A stretch of DNA of 10,147 nt from Cyclostephanos tholiformis. Lineage: Eukaryota > Bacillariophyta > Thalassiosirophyceae > Thalassiosirales > Thalassiosiraceae. The stretch spans positions 1 to 10,147 of the forward strand of contig JALLPB010001616.1 of NCBI GenBank assembly GCA_036939975.1, given 5' to 3'. The notes beneath the pieces are model-generated. The model was not told the DNA's origin and did no database searches. It worked only from the letters and a program-made list of their open reading frames with translations. The position numbers and the translations under genes were made by a program. Below are positions 1 to 6,800 of this stretch, one piece after another (the stretch's first letter is position 1; every line of letters starts with the position of its first letter).

Positions 1-184
1 TTTTAGGACGCAACAAAACTTATGTCAAGGTAACATATGCCTTTATGTTTTTATGTCTTTGTGTCGTGTCTTTTTAATTTTAGGAATGCTCCAATGCTGT
101 CGAAAATTTAAGTTCGGCTTATTGGTTCCATCTCATTTTTCAATGGCACACCCTAAGTACTTATGGGGCATGCCCGCCTTCCTT
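1..184. other. Left flank, no supported gene
   Basis: AT-rich sequence with no convincing coding signal. A frame on the plus strand is open from 84 to about 300, and it follows an intron-like acceptor (T-rich tract ending in TTTTAG at 83). Its codons run into the 149-bp tandem repeat, whose length is not a multiple of three, and the frame has no recognisable motif. I therefore do not call an exon. The stretch lies downstream of the large minus-strand gene. Confidence 0.4.
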
Positions 185-482
185 GCATTGTTACAGTTAC
201 TTCGATAATGTTACAATATCTATGTTTATTGCTTTCTATGATGTTGCTATGAACACGAGTATAAGTCAGCATATAGCCATGACGCGAATAATATTTTTAT
301 GAATGCAATAGCCATCGCTCAAATCAGCCTATGGCATTGTTACAGTTACTTCGATAATGTTACAATATTTATGTTTATTGCTTTCTATGATGTTGCTATG
401 AACATGGGTATAAGTCAGCATATAGCCATGATGCGAATAATATTTTTATGAATGCAATAGCCGTCGCTCAAATCAGCCAATG
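185..482. repeat. Two-copy tandem repeat, 149-bp unit
   Basis: Copy 1 (185-333) and copy 2 (334-482) lie head to tail and differ at about six positions, which is roughly 96% identity by eye. Each starts GCATTGTTACAGTTACTTCG and ends near CTCAAATCAGCC. Differences include tatC/Ttatg, cacgag/catggg, gaC/Tgcg and ccA/Gtcg. The unit is AT-rich, and its length is not divisible by three, so it is unlikely to be coding. It sits 80 bp beyond the stop codon of the large gene. No terminal inverted repeats or target duplications are visible, so it looks like a local tandem duplication rather than a transposon. Confidence 0.93.
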
Positions 483-563
483 GTTTGATTGTCCCGACTA
501 TCCTTGGTGTCGTCAACTCCCGACTTGCAGTGTCATTCGATCCAGTGGCGTGGGCAGGCCCTC

Positions 564-895
564 TTAACTTTCACCTAAGCTGTCGGGCTTGGCGAGACGG
601 GTGTTGGCGGAAACGGGAGTGGTGGGGATTATGCTGACCATGGCATCTGGAGGAGTGGTTGACGCACCGAGGGTTGTCGGGCTTGGCGAAACGGGTATAG
701 TGGGAAGTGATGAAATAGGGGCTGTCGGGCTTGCCGAACCAGGAATGGTGGGAAGAATGCTGACGAAAGCAATCGAAGGGAGCATTGACGTATCAAGTGG
801 CAAGGTTGGATCGATTGAAGTCGCTAACGTCGGTAGCACTGTTGGAGATGATGTAGTAGGAGACGCGGTTGGGCTCGTCGTCGGTTCAAATGTGC
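564..895 (-). other. PT-rich C-terminal tail
   Basis: Residues about 2492-2601 are rich in Pro, Thr and Ser, with loose repeats of the form PTIPVSPSPT. No transmembrane helix, GPI-type hydrophobic end or ER-retention signal is seen. The final 12 residues (RLAKPDSLGES region) break the repeat pattern and appear to result from a frame change in the last repeat. Confidence 0.75.
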
Positions 896-3800
896 CATCG
901 CTCAATCCGACTGCGACTGTATGATCTCCCGCCGCCGACAGCACTTCGATTTTAACCCGATCTTCGAACATCAACGGGGTTGGTTTGTTCCTGTCTTCTG
1001 TATCCCCCACGCCTAGCTGCCCCAGATTATTCAACCCCGTTCCCCAAACTCGGTCATCTTCGGTAACGAAAAAGACAGACTCGGCGCTGGGCCCGAAGCT
1101 CATCATCGTTACCGGCAATCCATTTGGATGCGGCACTACTACTGTTCGAACCCTGTCTGTGTTATTGCCATCGCCGAGCTGGCCGAATTCATTCCTGCCA
1201 CATGCACCGACCGTTCCATCATTGAATAGGATGAAGGATGACGCCTTCGTTGCATAGAAAAAAGATACAACTGCCACATCGACATCTTCTATAAGTATCG
1301 GAGTATTCAAACTCCCCCCGAGCGTATCATTTACACAAAGCTGGCCGTAGAGGTTGCTCCCAGTGACGTACAAGCCATCGGTGGCCATGAAGAGAGAGAA
1401 GTCAAGACCCGCTGACAAGCTTTCCACAGCCGACAGACCTTCTATTATGGTAGGAGTGGTAATAGGATCTTCATAGTCTCCAAGTCCAAGTTGCCCTGCT
1501 TCATTTGATCCGCATCCGTAAACGGTGCCATCTTCGAGGAGGAGCAACGTGTGCTCGGCTCCAATAGCTGCATTTTCTACTTTGGTATCTATGGGGACAC
1601 GTTGCGGAATCAACCTATCATCGGTGTCTCCTAAACAAAGCTGCCCCTTGTTATTGCTGCCAGTTACCCATGCTTGACCATCTTTGTCAATCAATAAGGA
1701 ATGAATTGATCCCAAAGAAGATATTTCTTCAGCTCCAGCAAAAGCCTTGACAAACATAGGTGCGACAATAATGAGCTCATTGTCTGCATCGAATACATCC
1801 GTGATAGTCTTCAAAGGATTTACTCCAGCTGTAACATTGAGCCCCGTTCCCAAATGACCGTGATAAATATCTAGTGAGTCAATATATCCTCCTGACTGCG
1901 CAGATCCGTCTGAATATACAACAATGGTGTAGTTTGATCCGGCGGATAAATCAGCTGCGCGAATACCGCTTTTCAGTGGTGCAAGAATTTCATCTGACGG
2001 CGATTCTCCTATAGATCCTGATGATCCCCAGTAATAAACGTCGGGTTCTGGCGCGGGGGTACCCGCTATTGTGGGTGCTACTGTTGTCAATTGCAAGGTT
2101 GGGGACGCAGTCAGTGATGACGTAGGAGACATGGATTGAAACTCGGTTGTGGGTGCTACTGTTGTCAATCGCAATGTTGGGGACACAGTTTGAGATGACG
2201 TAGGAGACATGGATTGAAACTCGGGCAAGATTGTCGGAGATGATGTTTTCTTGACTGTAGAAAACACTGAAGGGCTCGTGGTCGGTTCAAATGTGCCATC
2301 GCTCGATCCGATCGCGACTGTCTGATCTCCCGCCGCCGACAGTACCTCGAGAATAACTCGTTCTTCAAACTTCACCGGCGTTGGTAGGTTCCTGTTTTCT
2401 GTATCCCCCGTGCCAAGCTGCCCTCGATCATTCAACCCCGTTGCCCAAACGCGGTCATCATCGGTAACGAAAAAAACAGACTCGGCGCTGGGACCAACGC
2501 CAAGGAATTTCGCCACTCCATCAAGCTGAACCAGTGACAAAATTCGGTCGAAATCGGTCCCATCACCCAGTTGACCAAACTCATTGTTTCCGCAGCCACT
2601 TGCAGATCCATCTGTGTAAAGGATGTAGGACGAGGACTTAATGGCCTCAAAATGAGTGGCGCTTTCAATACCAGGAATGTCGATAGTGCCGGGCGTGAGA
2701 ACATTTTCACCATTAGTGTCCTCACAAAGCTGACCAAATTCATTGCTTCCCGTAAAGTAAATGCCATTATCTGACATGAACACCGAGTGAGAGTGCCCAG
2801 CGGATACGCTTGTTACAGATGCAAGGCCATCGACCATTATTGGGAGCGACGTCTTTTCGATAGTTCCAAGTCCAAGTTGACCAACAACGTTGGAACCACA
2901 TCCGTACACATTTCCAAACTCATCTACCAGCAAAGTATGCTCCCCTCCGATCGCGACATCAACAATTTTACCTTCGATGGGTATCTTTTCTGGAATGACC
3001 ACCATAGTTACATTATCTCCTAGGCACAATTGGCCTTTTTCGTTACTGCCCGTGGCCCAAGCATGGCCTTGGACATCCAAGAGAATTGTATGAATCACTC
3101 CAGACCCTGGGCTGTTCTCGACGCCGGCATATACTTTGTCGAACTTTGGCGCATCAATAATGGCCAAGTTGATGCTGTCATATACCAGTGAAATAGACAT
3201 CATCTCGTTCACCCCTTGAACGACATCCGGTGATGCACCCCTTCCTAAATGTCCCTGATAGTTTTCTAATGAATCGATGTATCCGGCTGAAAGGGCAGTG
3301 CCATCGTTCAGGACAATCACTGTGTACTTAGACCCTCCAGATGCATCAATTACATTATTACCACTCTCAAATGGAATTAAAATGTCTTCTGTTTCGGTCT
3401 CTCCAATGGAATCAGGGGCGCCCCAAAAGTACATATTCTTGCCTTGGCGTGTGGGTGATGACGTTGCAGGAACAAATACTGATGGAGCCGCAGTTGGGAA
3501 CAATGTTCCAATGGTGGTCCCCACTGCAACGGAATGAATTTCCGAGACGTAGAGTTGAATAATGGAGACCAAACCTTCAAATTTGACTCGTGTGGGCAAG
3601 TTCCTGTCGTTGAAATCACCAACGCCAAGCTGGCCTCTGTCATTTAACCCGGAACTAAGGACCGTGTCTTCGGAGGTGATGAAGAATACAGACTGGGCGC
3701 TAGGACCAACACCAAGGAATTTTGTAACAGTGCCATTAGTCTGGACCGTTGTAATAAATTGATCTTCGTTCGTGCCATCGCCAAGTTGGCCAAAGTTGTT

Positions 3801-6800
3801 GCGCCCACATGCATTGACGCTGCCATCCTCGTATAAAATGAAAGTTGATTCTTTAATTGATTCGAATGCAATTGCCACCCTTTCATCAATTTGAAGCGCT
3901 GTGGGCGTCAGTACATTTTTCCCGCTGGTATCGACACAGATTTGACCATATTCGTTACTTCCAGAGAGATAAATGCCATCTGTAGCCATGAACAAGGAAT
4001 GACTGTGTCCAGCTGAAACACTCGTCACTATTGAAGACAGATCACTCAACTTAGTTGGACTTGATACAGTTTGCTTCTCTCCGAGTCCTAATTGACCCTT
4101 GGCATTTGATCCACAACCGTAAACTGACCCATTCTCAAGTAATAACAAGGTATGTTCTCCGCCAATGGCCACGTCTAAAACTTTGCCTTCCATTGGAATC
4201 TTCTCCGGTATCATACGATCGACATTATCCCCTAAACATAATTGCCCCACAAGATTATTTCCTGTGGCCCAAGCGTTGCCATCCTCGTCCAACAGAATAG
4301 TATGTATCGCACCCGTGTTGGGAGTATTCTCCACACCAAGAAAGGCTTTTTCAAATCGTGGGGCATCAACTAAAGCCATCGTCACATTGTCCTGTCTAGC
4401 CGTTACGTGGTCGTACACTTGATCAATAAGATGAAATTCGTTAACACCCTGTACCACAACATTTTGATCAACTCCCAGATGACCTTGATAGTTATCGATA
4501 TCCTCAATATACCCTGCTGCAAGTGTGCTGCCGTCTTTGAGGATTAAAATGGTATACTTAGTACCAGCGCCGGAATCGATTACTCCGCTTCCAACATTGA
4601 GAGGAGTGTTAACATCAGGTGCATCGATAGGTTCCCCTACTGCTTCGGGAGCTCCCCAAAAGAAATATTCTGAACCAGCTTGTGTCGGAGAAAAAGTTTG
4701 GGAAAGTGTAGGGTTGTAAGTTGAAATCCTTTCTGCTGTAGGTGAGTTGGTTGGGACCATAGTCGTAGGTGAGTTGGTTGGGACCATAGTCATAGGTGAG
4801 TTGGTTGGGATCATAGTTATAGGTGAGCTGGATGGAGCTTTGGTGGGAGTTTCGATGGGTTCACTCGTCGGTGCGAAGGTGGGATAATCACCGGAAGGTG
4901 CGAACGTAGGATCTTTGGTGCTTTCAACTCCGCCTTCCTTTAATGTGAGTGAATGATCTTCAGCAGATGATAAGACAAATACTTTGACCTCATCTTGCAG
5001 CTTGACCAATGTGGGAACATTGCGATTCTGTTCATCACCAACGCCAAGCTGGCCGTGATTGTTTAGTCCTGTGCCAAAAACTTTTTCGTTGTCACTCACA
5101 AAGAATGCTGAGTACGAACTTGGCCCTGCACCAAGTAGCCGGACCACTTTATCTTCCTTTGGTACGGCCACTGTTACCAGAAACGCATCCTCCTCCGTTC
5201 CATCCCCAAGCTGTCCAAAGTTATTTCTACCGCATGAATTAACACTTCCATCGATATACAGGACATAACTAGACTCTCGCGTAGCTTCAAAAGCTGTGAC
5301 GACTTTTTCTTCTACATCGATTGCACTTGGAGTGAACACATTTTCACCTTGAGTGTCAACACATAGTTGTCCATAGGTGTTTGAACCCATGACATAATTT
5401 CCATCTTCGGCTATTATTAACGAATGGTCTTTTCCGGCAGAAACGCTAGAAGCGGGGACTTGCAGAAGGTACACCTTGAGAGGGATGGGTGTCGATTCTA
5501 CAGTTGCCGCCAGTCCTAACTGACCCATTTCATTGGAGCCACATCCATAAACAGTGCCATCAGAATCCAATAGCAATGTATGCCGACCACCAATTGCCAC
5601 ATCCACAATGTTTTTCACTGGAATAAGTTGTGGGATCAATTTGTCGAGCGTATCACCTAAACATAACTGACCCGCATCATTGCTTCCTGTAGCCCATGCA
5701 TTGCCTTTCCCATCCAGCAGTATTGTATGAATATCACCCGTGCCCTCAGTATTTTCGACACCGGCAAAACCTTTCTTGAATCTTGGCGGGAAGGTCAATC
5801 CCCCCCTGCCAGAATCGAACACACGATCAATTTCGTTCCACATGTTTTGCCCCTCCACAAGAACTTCGGGGCGTATGCCTAGATGACCGTGGTAATCGTC
5901 ACCTTTAGGATCAGAGATAAATCCCGCAGAGAATGCCCTACCGTCTGGGTAAATGACCAATGAATACTTGGTTCCTGCACTGGCGTCAATGGCGACAATA
6001 TCAGTATCTACTGGAATGAGTATATTTCCATCTTCTTCGGGCTGGGAGATGGATAGCGATGATCCCCACACTAATAAGTCCAAAGGAGGTCCCATGGTGC
6101 CTTCCGTGGTTGGTATTTCTGTCGTGCCTCCCGCGGTTGGCTCCGTGGTTGGAACTAGAGAACTCGTGGGGGTGTTCGTGGTGGGAAAATAAGTGCCCCC
6201 CTGCCATGTGGGCCAATTCGTGGGAATGATATTGTCACCCAAACCACCACCCCAACCGCTACCCTTCGGTGTGGGTGAATATGTGGGATACTTATTGCCA
6301 CCCCAACCGATACCCGTCGGTGTGGGCGAATACGTGGGATAATTATTGCCACCCCAACCGCTGCCCTTCGATGTGGGTGAATATGTGGGATATTTATTGC
6401 CACCCCAACCACCACCCCAACCACTACCCTTCGGTGTGGGCGAATACGTGGGATATTTATTGCCACCCCAACCACCACCCCAACCGCTACCCTTCGGTGT
6501 GGGCGAATACGTGGGATATTTATTGCCACTCCAACCGCTGCCGTTCGATATAGGTGAATATGTCGAATATTTCTTGCCACCCGAACCGCTGCCCTTCGGT
6601 GTAGGCGAATACGTGGAATATTTATTGCCACCCCAACCGCTGCCCTTCGATGTGGGTGAATACGTGGGATATTCATTACCACTTGGTGCATAAGCCAGTG
6701 CGGGTGATTGCGTAGAAAAATCATTACCAAATGGTGCATACGACGGTGCGGGTGGTTGCGTAGAATATTCATTACCAAATGGTGCATACGAGGGGACGAA

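Noticed and set aside
84..302. Possible terminal exon of a plus-strand gene after a TTTTAG acceptor
   Set aside because: Open for about 72 codons, but it has no recognisable domain, runs into a tandem repeat that breaks the frame, and the proposed 54-bp intron (30-83) is unsupported.
185..482. CRISPR-like or satellite array
   Set aside because: Only two long, directly adjacent copies without spacers; a simple tandem duplication explains it.
589..924. 111-codon plus-strand Val/Gly-rich frame
   Set aside because: Antisense to the PT-rich tail; its composition is the complement of Pro/Thr/Ser codons and it has no motif.
6269..6693. Two plus-strand frames with Trp/Tyr/Cys-rich repeats
   Set aside because: Antisense shadows of the same array, open for the same reason.
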